DNA from: Candidatus Competibacteraceae bacterium
GTDB lineage: Bacteria > Pseudomonadota > Gammaproteobacteria > Competibacterales > Competibacteraceae
NCBI GenBank assembly: GCA_016790045.1
Contig: JAEUPW010000139.1
Location: 17,384-81,383, forward strand
DNA: 64,000 nt
Direction: 5' to 3'
The notes beneath the pieces were generated by a model. It did not search any database and had not been told where the DNA came from. It saw only the letters and a list, made by a program, of their open reading frames with translations. The position numbers and the translations under genes were made by a program. Shown piece after piece: positions 44,405 to 54,599 of this stretch; positions within the stretch are counted from its first letter, which is position 1; every line of letters begins with the position of its first letter.

Positions 44405-44489
44405 GTGTTTGGCATGGGTGACTGGGGTGGAGGGCGCCCACCGGCCAAAACCCGCCGCGGCGAGCGTTCGGGCGCGGTGCGCCCGACGC

Positions 44490-44960
44490 CTAATGCAGGT
44501 ACGCGGGCAACTCGTCGAACACCAGATCCTGCAACCAGGCGTAAGCTTCTTCCTGTCCGGGCTGATTGAACAGCACCATCAGGATGATCCATTTGAGCTG
44601 GAGCAAACCGATCTCCTCGGCCTGCAAGGCCATGACGCGGTCGATCACCACCTCGCGGGTTTCCGAGTTCAGCACGCCGCTTTGTTCCAAAAACAGCAAA
44701 AAGCCCCGGCATTCCGCATCCAGCTTGGCCAGTTCCGAATCGACATAAACGCGGTAGGAGCTGGGGTTGACCTTGAGCGGAGTTTGCTGGCGGTCGGTGA
44801 GGCTATCCAGCCACTCGAACGCCTGCTGGATTTCGCGCGACGGGAAACCGGCGGCCAACAAATCGGTTTGGATGGATTCGCGGTCGGGGTCGGCGTCCGT
44901 CTCGTCGTCCATATAGTGTTGAAATAGATACATCAGTACATCCAGCACGTTTTCTTTCAT
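44490..44960 (-). CDS. smg: Smg family protein (DUF494)
   Basis: A 156-residue protein of the Smg/DUF494 family, found next to dprA in many gammaproteobacteria. The start MKENVLDVLMYLFQHYMDD is the normal one, and the conserved C-terminal part GLLQLKWIILMVLFNQPGQEEAYAWLQDLVF is intact. The ATG at 44960 is chosen; the frame remains open to 44984 but the added eight residues are atypical. The function is not known. It lies between topA and dprA on the same strand. Confidence 0.94.
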   Translation of the reverse strand: MKENVLDVLMYLFQHYMDDETDADPDRESIQTDLLAAGFPSREIQQAFEWLDSLTDRQQTPLKVNPSSYRVYVDSELAKLDAECRGFLLFLEQSGVLNSETREVVIDRVMALQAEEIGLLQLKWIILMVLFNQPGQEEAYAWLQDLVFDELPAYLH

Positions 44961-45049
44961 GCCAACGCTCGCCTCGGAAAACAAAAACCCCCGTCATCCG
45001 GCGAGGGTGCAACGCTGCGGCCTCTCGAACGGAACGGAACGGCCGGTGT

Positions 45050-46138
45050 TCAGGGTTGCAGGCGACAGTACCTACCGCCGGGGACCGCCGCTACGTAACC
45101 CTGCAATTCCAGGATCAGCAGCATGGAGGAAACCACTTCCGCAGTCAATCCGCAACGCTCCACCAGCGAATCGACCGCCGCCGGCGCATCGCCCATCGCC
45201 TCCAGCAGTTGCCGGTAGTCGGGGTCCGGCGGTTCGGGGGCGACCGGGGTCTCCGCTGGCGGCGGGGGCGCGGCTTCGCCGAAACCGGCCGCCGCCAGCG
45301 GCCCCAGCTCTTCCAAAATATCGGTCGCCGTTTCCACCAGTTTCGCGCCTTGCCGGATCAGCGCGTGGCAACCTTTGGCCAGGGGATTGTGGATCGAGCC
45401 GGGGATGGCGAACACTTCCCGGCCCTGCTCCAGCGCCAGGCGGGCGGTGATCAACGAACCGCTCTGCACGGCGGCTTCCACCACCAGCACCCCCAGGGCC
45501 AATCCGCTGATCAGGCGGTTGCGGCGCGGAAAATTCTCGGCCAGCGCCGGGGTGCCGATGGGAAATTCCGACACCAGCGCGCCGCGTTCGGCGATGGCGT
45601 GCGCCAAGTCCCGGTGTTTGGCGGGATAAACCCGCTCCAGGCTGGTGCCGGTGACCGCCACGGTCCAGCCGCCGCCGGCCAGCGCGCCCTGGTGGGCGGC
45701 GGCGTCGATGCCGAGCGCCAGCCCGCTGGTGATCGCCAGACCGCCCTCGGCCAGATGGGCGGCAAACTGGCGGGCGGTTTCCCGGCCTTGCGGGGTGGGG
45801 TTGCGGGTGCCGACGATGGCCAACTGCGGCGCGCGCAAGCTGTCCGGCAGGCCATGCACGAACAACAGGGGCGGCGGGCCGGCGACTTGGCGCAACAGCG
45901 GCGGATAGCGCTCATCGTCCAGCGCCAGCAGATGGTTGCCCGGCTGTTCGAGCCAGGCGAGGTCTCGCTCGACACCCCGCCAGTCGGGGTCGCGCAGATA
46001 GTCCAGCGCGGAAGCCGGCAACTGGAGTTCGCGCCATTGCTCCCGGCTGGCCGCCAGCGCGGCATCCGCCGAGCCGAAATGCTCCAGCAGCCGGCCGAAA
46101 CGCGCCGGGCCGATGCCCGGCGCGCGCAACAGCGCCAA
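45050..46138 (-). CDS. dprA: DNA processing protein DprA
   Basis: A 362-residue protein that binds single-stranded DNA during natural transformation and loads RecA. An N-terminal helix-hairpin region (LLRAPGIGPARFGRLLEHFG) precedes the Rossmann-like core with LAIVGTRNPTPQGRETAR, ITSGLALGIDAAAHQGAL, VAVTGTSLERVYPAKHR, LVSEFPIGTP, FPRRNRLISGLA and AIPGSIHNPLAKGCHALIRQGAKLV. A winged-helix-like domain ends the protein (about 295-360). The TTG at 46138 is the best annotated start; the frame extends 15 codons upstream to a CTG next to the lysM stop, so the true N-terminus may be slightly longer. Confidence 0.94.
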   Translation of the reverse strand: MALLRAPGIGPARFGRLLEHFGSADAALAASREQWRELQLPASALDYLRDPDWRGVERDLAWLEQPGNHLLALDDERYPPLLRQVAGPPPLLFVHGLPDSLRAPQLAIVGTRNPTPQGRETARQFAAHLAEGGLAITSGLALGIDAAAHQGALAGGGWTVAVTGTSLERVYPAKHRDLAHAIAERGALVSEFPIGTPALAENFPRRNRLISGLALGVLVVEAAVQSGSLITARLALEQGREVFAIPGSIHNPLAKGCHALIRQGAKLVETATDILEELGPLAAAGFGEAAPPPPAETPVAPEPPDPDYRQLLEAMGDAPAAVDSLVERCGLTAEVVSSMLLILELQGYVAAVPGGRYCRLQP

Positions 46139-46179
46139 CCGACCGGCCGGGTCGCCGGCCGGCGACGCGTCGTCTCGGT

Positions 46180-47394
46180 TCAGGGTGATGTCACCCGATC
46201 CCGGAGCCGGATGGAGCGTTCGGCCTGCATCACCAGGCCGTAGCTGACCAGGTCGTGCGCCTTGTAGACCATCAGCAAACCGGAGCGCTCGCCCGGAATC
46301 CGCACGGTCCCGCCGGAGACTTTGTCATCGACTTGACGGTCTTGGCCGAACACCGCCAGCACGTGACCGGGCTCGATGCCCTCGTTGGTGCCCAGGTTGA
46401 TGATGACGCTGCTGTATTGGGTGATTTGAGTCACGTCGGCGTCCAGCCGGCCGATGATCATGCCCTCGACGTCCGGCGCGGGATGCGGGTCGAAGTTGTA
46501 CAGTTCGGGCTCCGACTCGATCGGCAGCAACCGGTCGCCGGCGCGGACCGGCGCGACGGTATTGGCCAGCACGAACGTGGCCGGATTTTCGTCCCTCTCC
46601 AAAATGGCCTGGCCCACATAGATGCCGGGAACGCCCAACAACCGGTTCGAGCCGGGCTCGCGCAATTCCTCGCCGGGGCGGAACACGTAGTAGCGCGCCT
46701 GGTCAAAATCGGTGCCCCGCACGTAAACCCGGTCGCGGTCGGCGTAGGCGGTTTGCTCGTCGTCATCGGCCACGATGTAAGGTTTGCTGCGCCATTCGGC
46801 TTGGCTCAAAATCTCGCCCCGAGTCAAAAACGACTCGATGGCGTCGCGGGGCACCGGCGGGATCGGCTGGGTCAGGCTCTCGACCCGAACCTCCGGCGAA
46901 AGCTTGATCAGCGGCACCTCGCCGCGCGCGGCTTCCAGTTGCGGGTTGCCGCTGGCGTCGTAGCCGAAGCGGAGCACGTCGCCCGGATAGATCCGGTGCG
47001 GGTTGCCGACCTGGGGGTTTTGCCGCCAGATCCGCCGCCACTGCCAAGGGTTTTGCAGGAACCGCTTGCTGATCGACCACAAGGTATCGCCGGGGGCCAC
47101 GGTATAGCTTTGCGGGTGGTCGGGCCGCAGCGCGACCGGTCCCTCCGGGGCAAGCGCGCCCGCTCTCGGGCCGCGCGGTCCCTGGCCCGACAGGGTTTCT
47201 TGGGGTCCGCCGGGGATGCCTTGCGGCGCGCGGCCGCCGGCGTCGGTCCGGGCGGATTCTCCCGCGAGGGCCGGTTCGCCGGGAATCGGGCTGGCCTCGG
47301 GCCGGGGGGGAACTTGGGCGCACGCGGCGAGCAAGACCGCCGTCGCCAGCGACAGAACGGTCCTGAAATGTCTTGATGAACGGGTGGTAGTCAT
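46180..47394 (-). CDS. LysM domain lipoprotein
   Basis: A 404-residue envelope protein. The signal peptide ends in LLAAC with Cys25 as acylation site. A Pro/Gly-rich spacer (26-95) leads to one LysM domain (97-143, [20 protein letters not shown]), which binds peptidoglycan. The remaining 260 residues form a conserved region (SYVxR-like repeats such as [21 protein letters not shown] and [17 protein letters not shown]) typical of the LysM proteins encoded next to dprA and divergent from def. Its role is unknown. A TATACT hexamer (47463-47458, minus strand) may be its minus-10 element. Confidence 0.93.
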   Translation of the reverse strand: MTTTRSSRHFRTVLSLATAVLLAACAQVPPRPEASPIPGEPALAGESARTDAGGRAPQGIPGGPQETLSGQGPRGPRAGALAPEGPVALRPDHPQSYTVAPGDTLWSISKRFLQNPWQWRRIWRQNPQVGNPHRIYPGDVLRFGYDASGNPQLEAARGEVPLIKLSPEVRVESLTQPIPPVPRDAIESFLTRGEILSQAEWRSKPYIVADDDEQTAYADRDRVYVRGTDFDQARYYVFRPGEELREPGSNRLLGVPGIYVGQAILERDENPATFVLANTVAPVRAGDRLLPIESEPELYNFDPHPAPDVEGMIIGRLDADVTQITQYSSVIINLGTNEGIEPGHVLAVFGQDRQVDDKVSGGTVRIPGERSGLLMVYKAHDLVSYGLVMQAERSIRLRDRVTSP

Positions 47395-47543
47395 GGTCCT
47401 TGCTCAATCGTCCAAAGAAACGGGCGGGAGTGTATGCGGATTACCCCCTTCGCGCAAAGTATAGCCCCCATAGTGTAATTTCTCGTATGATTTCCCGACG
47501 AAAAACCGGTCTAGCGATCAATCGAGGCGTTTGCGGAGTCGCC

Positions 47544-48056
47544 ATGGCACAACTGACCCTATTGCATTATCCCGATCCCCGGCTGCGCAAGCCGGGCTTG
47601 GCGGTGGAAACCGTCGATGACGGCGTGCGCGCCTTCATCGACGATCTGCTGGAAACCATGTACGCCGCGCCGGGCATCGGTCTGGCGGCGACCCAGGTCA
47701 ACGTTCAGAAGCGGATCGTGGTGATGGATGTGTCCGAGAACAAGGATCGGCCGCTGGTGTTCGTCAACCCGAGCATTCTGGAGCGGGAAGGCGAGTGCGA
47801 GTCCGAGGAGGGCTGTCTGTCGGTGCCCGGCTTCTACGAGATGGTCGGGCGCGCCGAGCGGGTGCGGGTCAGCGCGCTGGACCGGCGCGGCGAGCCGTTC
47901 GAGCTGGAGGCGCAAGGCTTGCTCGCGGTCTGCATCCAGCACGAGCTCGATCATCTGGACGGCAAACTGTTCGTCGATTACCTGTCGGCGTTAAAGCGCG
48001 ACCGCATCCGCAAAAAACTGGAAAAGCAGGCCCGTCTCGAAGCGCGCGCCGCTTGA
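47544..48056 (+). CDS. def: Peptide deformylase
   Basis: A 170-residue metalloenzyme that removes the formyl group from nascent proteins. The three motifs are GIGLAATQV (44-52), EEGCLSVPG with metal ligand Cys91, and QHELDH with His133, Glu134 and His137. The ATG at 47544 is chosen over earlier in-frame starts because it gives the usual MAxLxLLHYPD beginning. fmt follows, which adds the formyl group to initiator tRNA; the pair is nearly universal. It is divergent from the LysM gene. Confidence 0.97.
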   Translation: MAQLTLLHYPDPRLRKPGLAVETVDDGVRAFIDDLLETMYAAPGIGLAATQVNVQKRIVVMDVSENKDRPLVFVNPSILEREGECESEEGCLSVPGFYEMVGRAERVRVSALDRRGEPFELEAQGLLAVCIQHELDHLDGKLFVDYLSALKRDRIRKKLEKQARLEARAA

Positions 48057-48156
48057 ACACGTTATCGGCCTCATCACGCCGCTCCCGCCAGCCGCAATCT
48101 CCAGCGCCGCGCGGTTGCCCGCGCCGCCCGGCGGCTTCGGCCGGCCCGAACCGCGC

Positions 48157-49104
48157 ATGAGCGCCGCCGCCTCGCGCGTGGCGTTCGCGGGAACGCCGGA
48201 CTTCGCCGTGCCCAGCTTGCGGGCGTTGCTGGCGAGCGGCCATGAGGTCGTCGCCGCTTACACCCAACCGGACCGGCCGGCGGGCCGGGGCCGGCAGCTA
48301 CGCCCGAGCCCGGTCAAGGCCGCCGCGCTGGCCGCCGGCGTCGCGGTGCGCCAACCGGCCAGCTTGCGCGATCCCGCCGTTCAGGCCGAACTGGCCGCGC
48401 TGAAACCGGATTTGCTGGTGGTCGCCGCTTACGGTTTGATCCTGCCTCCGGCGGTGCTGGCGATTCCGCGATGGGGTTGCGTCAACGTGCACGCTTCGCT
48501 GTTGCCGCGCTGGCGCGGCGCGGCGCCGATCCAGCGCGCCATTTTGGCCGGAGACGCCGAAACCGGCATTTGCCTGATGCGCATGGAAGCGGGGCTCGAC
48601 ACCGGGCCGGTTTACGCCCGCGCCGCCTGCCCGATCCCGCGCGGGACCACCGGCGGCGAGCTGCACGACCGGCTGGCCGCGCTGGGCGCGCGAACGCTGC
48701 AACAGGCGTTGCCGGCGCTGCTGGAAGGGGCTCTGGCCGCGGTGCCCCAAGACGACCGTCAGGCGAGCTACGCGCCGAAGCTGGAGAAAGCCGAAGCCGA
48801 GCTGGACTGGAGCCGCTCGGCCTTGGAGCTGGAACGCCAGGTGCTGGCGTTCAACCCGTATCCGGTCGCGCAAACCCGGCTGGGCGGACAAGCGCTGCGG
48901 GTGTGGCGGGCGCGCGCCGAGGAGCGGCCGGCGGCCGAAGCGCCGGGCAGCGTTTTGGAGGCCAGCGCGCAAGGCTTGATCGTCGCCGCCGGTTCGGGGG
49001 TGCTGAGGCTCACCGAACTGCAACTGCCGGGCGGCAAACCGCTTCCGGCCGCCGCTTTTTTGGCCGCTCGCCGCCTGGTCGGCCAGCGGCTGGGCGAGGC
49101 ATGA
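48157..49104 (+). CDS. fmt: Methionyl-tRNA formyltransferase
   Basis: A 315-residue enzyme that formylates Met-tRNA(fMet) using 10-formyltetrahydrofolate. [18 protein letters not shown] begins the Rossmann domain; the catalytic residues are Asn110 and His112 in [22 protein letters not shown] and Asp148 in MEAGLDTG. The C-terminal OB-fold domain (about 210-315) includes [12 protein letters not shown] chose the ATG at 48157; a start at 48115 would add 14 Pro/Gly-rich residues. Its stop overlaps the start of rsmB. Confidence 0.96.
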   Translation: MSAAASRVAFAGTPDFAVPSLRALLASGHEVVAAYTQPDRPAGRGRQLRPSPVKAAALAAGVAVRQPASLRDPAVQAELAALKPDLLVVAAYGLILPPAVLAIPRWGCVNVHASLLPRWRGAAPIQRAILAGDAETGICLMRMEAGLDTGPVYARAACPIPRGTTGGELHDRLAALGARTLQQALPALLEGALAAVPQDDRQASYAPKLEKAEAELDWSRSALELERQVLAFNPYPVAQTRLGGQALRVWRARAEERPAAEAPGSVLEASAQGLIVAAGSGVLRLTELQLPGGKPLPAAAFLAARRLVGQRLGEA

Positions 49105-50414
49105 ACGTCCGCGCCATCGCGGCTCGCGCGCTGGTTCAGGTGTTGGGCGAGGGCCGGTCGCTGGCGGCGGTGTTGCCGCCGGCCTTGAGCCGGACCGAAT
49201 CCCGCAACCGGGGTTTGCTCCAGGAATTGTGCCACGGTGTCTGCCGCTGGCTGCCGCAGCTGCAAGCGCTGCTCGACCGGCTGCTGGCGCGGCCGCTGGC
49301 GTCGACGGAGCACGCCGTCCGCGCGCTGCTGCTGGTCGGCCTCTATCAAGTCTGGCACCTGCGCGTTCCCGAACACGCCGCCGTTTCCGAAACGGTCGCG
49401 GCCGCTCGCCAGTTGCGCAAACCCTGGGCGGCGGGGCTCGCCAACGCGGTGCTGCGCGCCGCCTTGCGGCGGCGGGAAGAGCTCGCGGCCGCCTTGAAAG
49501 CCGATCCGGAAGCCGATACCGCCCACCCGAGCTGGCTGCTGGAACGCTTGCGGCGAGACTGGCCGGACGACTGGCCGGCCATCGTGGCCGCCAACAACGC
49601 CCGCCCGCCGTTCGCGCTGCGGGTCAACGCGCGTTTTCTCGACCGCGAAGCGTACCGGCGGCATCTGGCGGAGGCGGGCCACAACGCGGCGCCGGCGCCG
49701 GACGCGGCGGGCGCGCTGATCCTGGAAGCGCCGGTGGAGGTCGCGCTGTTGCCCGGCTTCAACGAAGGCTGGGTGTCGGTGCAGGACGCCGCCGCGCAAC
49801 TGGCGGCCCCGCTGCTGCAAGTTCGGCCGGGATTGCGGGTGCTGGACGCCTGCGCCGCGCCCGGCGGCAAGACCGGCCACGTGCTGGAGTGTGAGCCAGG
49901 CGTGGCGTTGACGGCCCTGGATCGCGACGCCGGCCGGCTGGACCAGGTCCGCGCCAACCTGCGCCGGCTGAAATTGGACGCCCGGTTGATCGCCGGCGAC
50001 GCCGAGCGCCCGGCGGACTGGTGGGACGGCGTGCCTTTCGACCGGATTCTGGTGGATGCGCCCTGCTCGGCCACCGGCGTGATCCGGCGTCATCCCGATA
50101 TCAAGCTGCTGCGCCGGGACAGCGACATCCCCGCGCTGGCCGAGCGCCAGCGCGCGATTCTCGCCGCGCTCTGGCCGTTGCTGCGCCCGGGCGGGCGGCT
50201 GCTGTACGCGACCTGTTCGGTGCTGCGCCAGGAAAACGATGAGGTGATCGCCGCGTTGCTCGCCGCTCGCGCCGACGCCCGCGCCCAGCCCATCGCCGCC
50301 GGTTGGGGGCGCGCGCTGGCGCACGGCCGCCAGATTTTGCCGGGCGACGCCGACCGGGACGGTTTCTATTACGCCGCCGTGACCAAGCACCCGGTCGCGA
50401 GCCGTGGAAGCTGA
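49101..50414 (+). CDS. rsmB: 16S rRNA (cytosine-967-C5)-methyltransferase RsmB
   Basis: A 437-residue enzyme with an N-terminal NusB-like RNA-binding domain (about 1-135) and a methyltransferase domain. [16 protein letters not shown] is the SAM loop, [20 protein letters not shown] holds the conserved Cys used for enzyme release, and [16 protein letters not shown] holds the catalytic Cys. The ATG at 49101 overlaps the fmt stop (ATGA). The next gene starts two bases after the stop, so def-fmt-rsmB and the following genes form one long operon. Confidence 0.97.
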   Translation: MNVRAIAARALVQVLGEGRSLAAVLPPALSRTESRNRGLLQELCHGVCRWLPQLQALLDRLLARPLASTEHAVRALLLVGLYQVWHLRVPEHAAVSETVAAARQLRKPWAAGLANAVLRAALRRREELAAALKADPEADTAHPSWLLERLRRDWPDDWPAIVAANNARPPFALRVNARFLDREAYRRHLAEAGHNAAPAPDAAGALILEAPVEVALLPGFNEGWVSVQDAAAQLAAPLLQVRPGLRVLDACAAPGGKTGHVLECEPGVALTALDRDAGRLDQVRANLRRLKLDARLIAGDAERPADWWDGVPFDRILVDAPCSATGVIRRHPDIKLLRRDSDIPALAERQRAILAALWPLLRPGGRLLYATCSVLRQENDEVIAALLAARADARAQPIAAGWGRALAHGRQILPGDADRDGFYYAAVTKHPVASRGS

Positions 50415-50416
50415 TT

Positions 50417-50995
50417 GTGGCGGCCGCTAGCGAGCAGCGCGCTTGGCTGCATGGCGTCGCCGGCGCGCTGGCGCTGCTGTGGGGATTGCTGGGACCGTCT
50501 CCGGGCTGGGCGGCCGGTTTCGAGGTGATCGCCGCCACCACCAAACTGGAAGGCGGCGTTTATCGGCTCGACGCCCGCATCGACTACCATTTCAGCAAGC
50601 CGGCGCTGGAGGCGTTGCAAAACGGCGTGCCGCTGATCATCGCGCTGGAAATGGAGGTGCGCCGGCGGCGTTCCTGGATCTGGAACGAAACGGTCTATTC
50701 GCTGAGCCAGCGCTTCAAGCTGGAATATCATGCTCTCAGCCGCCAATACCTGGTCAACAACCTCAACAGCAAGGAGCGGCGCGGTTTTTCCAGCCGGGCC
50801 GCCGCGTTGCAGTTCATGGGCCAGATCAACGGTTTTCCGCTCCTGGACAAGGGCTTGCTGGGGCGCGACGAACGCTATGAAGGGGCCTTGCGCGCGTGGC
50901 TCGACATCGAATCGCTGCCCGCGCCGCTGCGCGTGTTCGCTTATCTGTCGGACGATTGGCGGCTGACCAGCGAATGGTACACGTGGTCGCTTTGA
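50417..50995 (+). CDS. DUF4390 family periplasmic or membrane-anchored protein
   Basis: A 192-residue protein of the family that stands between rsmB and ntrY in many gamma- and betaproteobacteria. A signal-like hydrophobic segment (about 12-35, ending GWAAG) is followed by a mostly beta domain with NGVPLIIALEMEVRRRRSWIWNETVYSLSQRFKLEYHALSRQYLVNN and a C-terminal FAYLSDDWRLTSEWYTWSL, the usual ending. Function is unknown; the fixed place beside ntrY suggests a role linked to that sensor. The start is a GTG two bases after rsmB, and the end overlaps ntrY. Confidence 0.88.
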   Translation: MAAASEQRAWLHGVAGALALLWGLLGPSPGWAAGFEVIAATTKLEGGVYRLDARIDYHFSKPALEALQNGVPLIIALEMEVRRRRSWIWNETVYSLSQRFKLEYHALSRQYLVNNLNSKERRGFSSRAAALQFMGQINGFPLLDKGLLGRDERYEGALRAWLDIESLPAPLRVFAYLSDDWRLTSEWYTWSL

Positions 50996-53223
50996 TCCGC
51001 CGTTTCGCCAGCGGGCGGGGGTTGCTGCCGCCCTTGCTGCTGTTTTGCCTGCTGCTGGCGCTGCTGGTGTTGATGGGCCGCGCCACCACCAACTCGGCCA
51101 AGTTCGGCCAGATGTACATCGGTCTGTTGCTGGCCAGCGCCACCGGTTTGGGCGGGCTGGCGCTGCTGATCCTGTATAACTTGGCCCAGTTGATCCGGCT
51201 GTACCGCCACCGGGTGCCGGGCTCGCGCCTGACCCTGCGCCTGACCGGCATCTTCGCGCTGCTGGCCATCACCCCGGTGGCGCTGGTGTACGGCTTTTCG
51301 CTGCATTTCCTGCAACGGGGCATCGATAGCTGGTTCGACGTGCAGGTGGATCGCGGCCTGGAAAACGCGCTGGAACTGAGCCGGACCGCCCTGGATTTGC
51401 GGATGCGCGAGGTGCTCAAACAGACCTTGCGGGTGTCCGTCAGCTTGGCCGACGACGACGAACAGACCGGCCGCCGGCTGGACGACCTGCTCGATCTGGG
51501 CGAAGCGTCCGAGCTGACTCTGTTCGGTCAGGGCGGGCAGATCGTCGCCACCGCCACCCTGGACCCGGCGGCCATCCTGCCGCATCCGCCGTCGGAAACC
51601 GCGCTGTTGCAAGTGCGCCAGGGGCGCAACTACGTCGCTCTGGAGCCGGTCGGCGACGCCGGTTTTCACATCCGCGTCCTGGTGCCGGTCAGTTCGCCCC
51701 ACAATGAAGAGCGGCAGTTACAGGCGCTGTTTCCGGTCACCGACCGCCTGAGTTTGCTGGCTGACGCGGTGCAGTCCGCGTTCGACAGCTACCGGGAACT
51801 GATGTTTCTGCGCGCGCCGCTCAAGGCCAGTTTCACGCTCACGCTGTCGCTGGCGCTGCTGCTGGCGGTGCTGGCGGCGTTCTGGGCGGCGTTTTACACC
51901 GCGCGGCGAATGGTGCGCCCGCTGCGGGAGCTGGCGGACGGCACGCAGGCGGTCGCCGCCGGCCAGTTCAACAAGCAGTTGGCCGGAGCCGGAGCCGGCA
52001 GCGACGAGCTGGGATTTTTGGTGGAGTCGTTCAACCAGATGATCCGCAATCTCGCCCAGGCGCACGAGGCCGCGCAGCGCAGCCAGGCCCTGGTCGAGAG
52101 CCAGCGCGCTTATCTGGAAACCGTGTTGGCGCGGCTGTCCTCGGGCGTGCTGATCATCGATCAGGGCGGCCGCCTGCAAACCTGCAACGCGGCGGCCAGC
52201 CAGATTATGGAGGTGAATTTGCAGGACTATCTCGGCGCGGACAGCCAGTGGCTGGCGGTCGCCAACCCGATGCTCCAGGAGTTTGTCACCGCCATCGGCC
52301 CGCATCTGGCCGAAAGCGGCGACTGGCGGCAGGAACTCGACTGGTTCGGCGCGGCCGGGCGGCGGATTTTGATGTGCCGGGGCAGTTCGCTGCCGGACGC
52401 GGTCGGCCTCCACGGCGGCCACGTCATCGTGTTCGACGACATCACCCACGTGGTCAAGGTCGAGCGCGAAGCGGCTTGGTCGGAGGTGGCGCGCCGGCTC
52501 GCCCACGAGATCAAAAACCCGCTGACGCCGATCCAGCTAGCCGCCGAGCGCATCCGCCACAAATACCTCAAACAGTTCGACGAGGAACAGGGCAAGGTGC
52601 TGGAGCGCGGCACCCACACCATCGTCCAGCAAGTGCAGGCGATGAAGGAGATGGTGGACGCCTTCAGCGAATACGCCCGCCCGCCGCGCCTGCAACTGGC
52701 TCCTTTGGAGTTGAACGAATTCGTGACCGAAGTGCTTTATCTCTATCGCGATTATCCGGCGGGCGTGGAAATCAAGCTCGACTTGACCCAAGAGCCGTTG
52801 CGGATCAACGGCGACAAGGTGCGATTGCGGCAACTGCTGCACAATCTGGTCAAGAACGCGATCGAGGCGATCCGCGACGGCCACGGCTCGACTTTGTGGA
52901 TCGGCACCCGCCGCGAACACGTCGCGGGCAGCGACCGCGTCGAGCTGAGCGTGCGCGACGACGGGCCGGGCTTTCCCGAGAGCGTGCTCGCCAGCGCCTT
53001 CGAGCCCTACGTGACTACCAAAGTCAAGGGAACCGGGCTAGGATTAGCGATCGTCAAAAAAATCGTTGAGGAGCATGGCGGCTGGATTCAGTTGGAGACA
53101 CCGGCGGACGGCGGCGCCCGCATCGCGATCCGATTGCCGATCTTTCATGATGGCGCTGACGCTCCAGCTTCACCCGCCGTGTCCGCCGTATCCCTGCACG
53201 CCGATAAGGAGGCCGCCGGATGA
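50974..53223 (+). CDS. ntrY: NtrY-like transmembrane sensor histidine kinase
   Basis: A 749-residue kinase. Membrane helices at about 17-35, 45-65 and 85-105 precede a periplasmic or extracytoplasmic region (about 110-270). A further helix at about 285-305 leads to a HAMP domain (RRMVRPLRELADGTQAVAAGQFNKQL), a PAS domain (about 375-490), and the kinase core with phospho-accepting His511 in RRLAHEIKNPLTP, LHNLVKNAIEAI, DDGPGF and GTGLGLAIVKKI. The start could be ATG 50974, GTG 50983 or TTG 50992, the last overlapping the DUF4390 stop by 4 bp. ntrX overlaps its end by 4 bp. Confidence 0.94.
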   Translation: MVHVVALIRRFASGRGLLPPLLLFCLLLALLVLMGRATTNSAKFGQMYIGLLLASATGLGGLALLILYNLAQLIRLYRHRVPGSRLTLRLTGIFALLAITPVALVYGFSLHFLQRGIDSWFDVQVDRGLENALELSRTALDLRMREVLKQTLRVSVSLADDDEQTGRRLDDLLDLGEASELTLFGQGGQIVATATLDPAAILPHPPSETALLQVRQGRNYVALEPVGDAGFHIRVLVPVSSPHNEERQLQALFPVTDRLSLLADAVQSAFDSYRELMFLRAPLKASFTLTLSLALLLAVLAAFWAAFYTARRMVRPLRELADGTQAVAAGQFNKQLAGAGAGSDELGFLVESFNQMIRNLAQAHEAAQRSQALVESQRAYLETVLARLSSGVLIIDQGGRLQTCNAAASQIMEVNLQDYLGADSQWLAVANPMLQEFVTAIGPHLAESGDWRQELDWFGAAGRRILMCRGSSLPDAVGLHGGHVIVFDDITHVVKVEREAAWSEVARRLAHEIKNPLTPIQLAAERIRHKYLKQFDEEQGKVLERGTHTIVQQVQAMKEMVDAFSEYARPPRLQLAPLELNEFVTEVLYLYRDYPAGVEIKLDLTQEPLRINGDKVRLRQLLHNLVKNAIEAIRDGHGSTLWIGTRREHVAGSDRVELSVRDDGPGFPESVLASAFEPYVTTKVKGTGLGLAIVKKIVEEHGGWIQLETPADGGARIAIRLPIFHDGADAPASPAVSAVSLHADKEAAG

Positions 53224-54590
53224 GCGCGTCTTATATTTTGGTCGTCGATGACGAGCCCGATATTCGCGATCTGGTCAAGGAAATTTTGGAAGATGAAGGT
53301 TACGCGGTCGCTGCCGCCGAAAACGCTGCCGCCGCCCGCGAGGCGCGGCGCGCCCAACGGCCCGACCTGATCCTGCTCGACATCTGGATGCCGGACACCG
53401 ACGGCATCACCCTGCTCAAAGAATGGAGCGAGGGCGATCACCTGCCCTGCCCCGTGATCATGATGTCCGGCCACGGCACGGTCGAGACGGCGGTGGAGGC
53501 GACCCGGCTCGGCGCTTACGATTTCATCGAAAAACCGCTGTCCATGGCCAAGCTGCTGCTGACCGTGGAGCGGGCGCTGGACGCGGACCGGCTGGCGCGG
53601 GAGAACCTCAATTTGCGCCGCCAGCAGCGGATCGTGGCCGAGCCGGTCGGCCGCAGCGACGTGGTGCAGCGGCTGCGCACCCAGGTGCTGCGGATCGCCC
53701 AGCACGACGCGCCGGTGCTGATCTTCGGCGAACCCGGCACCGGCAAGGAAGTCTACGCCCGCTACCTGCACGCCCACAGCCTGCGTCGCGGCGGCCCGTT
53801 CATCGACGTCGGGGTCGGTTCGATCGCCCGGGAAAACGCCAGCCTGGAGCTGTTCGGCTCCGAGCAGGGCGACCGGGTGCACTACGGCCGGCTGGAGCAG
53901 GCCAGCGGCGGCACCCTGTTTCTGGACGAGCTGGCCGACATGGATCTGGAAGCCCAGGCCAAGCTGGCCAGCGCTCTGGAAAACGGCTCTTTTTTGCGCA
54001 TCGGCGGCAAGGAGCCGGTCCGGGTCAACGTGCGGGTGGTGGCCGCCACCCACCGCGATCTGGAGCAGGAGGTGGCGCTGGGGCGGTTTCGCGAGGACCT
54101 GTACTACCAGTTGAACGTCGTGCCGATCAAGCTGCCGCCGCTGCGCGATCACATCGAGGACGTGCCGGAGCTTTTGAACTATTACATCGGCTATTTCGTC
54201 GATCAGGAAAGCCTGAACTATCGCCACTTCACCCTGGCCGCCCAAAACCGCCTGCGCAACTACAACTGGCCCGGCAACATCCGCGAACTCAAGAACCTGG
54301 TGCAGCGGCTGCTGATTTTGGGCGGCGACGAGGACATCACCTTGGACGAGGTGGACGCCGCCGTGCGCGGCATCACCGCCGTCAAGGCCCAGGACGTGGG
54401 CAGCATCCCGCTGAACCTGCCGCTGCGGGAGGCCCGCGAGCAATTCGAGCGCACTTACCTGATGCAACAGTTTCGCGAATGCGAGGGCAACGTGGCGCGG
54501 CTGGCCGACCGGGTGGGCATGGAGCGCACCAACCTTTACCGCAAGCTGCGCGCGCTGGGGATCGACCCCAAGAAAGCGCTCGATGAATGA
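53220..54590 (+). CDS. ntrX: NtrX-like response regulator, AAA+ domain without GAFTGA
   Basis: A 456-residue regulator. The receiver domain (1-120) has phospho-acceptor Asp54 in LLDIWMPDTDG and Lys in IEKP. The AAA+ domain has Walker A GEPGTGKE (170-177) and Walker B GTLFLDELADM (231-241), but the L1 loop that carries GAFTGA in sigma-54 activators is replaced by GSEQGDRVHYG. The GxxGTGKE lysine and sensor elements (RVVAATHRDLE, FREDLYYQLNV, NWPGNIRELKN) remain. A Fis-type helix-turn-helix ends the protein (EGNVARLADRVGMERTNLYRKLRALG). It probably regulates sigma-70 promoters. It pairs with NtrY. Confidence 0.95.
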   Translation: MSASYILVVDDEPDIRDLVKEILEDEGYAVAAAENAAAAREARRAQRPDLILLDIWMPDTDGITLLKEWSEGDHLPCPVIMMSGHGTVETAVEATRLGAYDFIEKPLSMAKLLLTVERALDADRLARENLNLRRQQRIVAEPVGRSDVVQRLRTQVLRIAQHDAPVLIFGEPGTGKEVYARYLHAHSLRRGGPFIDVGVGSIARENASLELFGSEQGDRVHYGRLEQASGGTLFLDELADMDLEAQAKLASALENGSFLRIGGKEPVRVNVRVVAATHRDLEQEVALGRFREDLYYQLNVVPIKLPPLRDHIEDVPELLNYYIGYFVDQESLNYRHFTLAAQNRLRNYNWPGNIRELKNLVQRLLILGGDEDITLDEVDAAVRGITAVKAQDVGSIPLNLPLREAREQFERTYLMQQFRECEGNVARLADRVGMERTNLYRKLRALGIDPKKALDE

Positions 54591-54599
54591 GGGGCAGCC

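Noticed and set aside
42068..44569. An 833-residue plus-strand open frame opposite topA
   Set aside because: Antisense shadow of topA; no motifs, and the start lies inside the topA tail.
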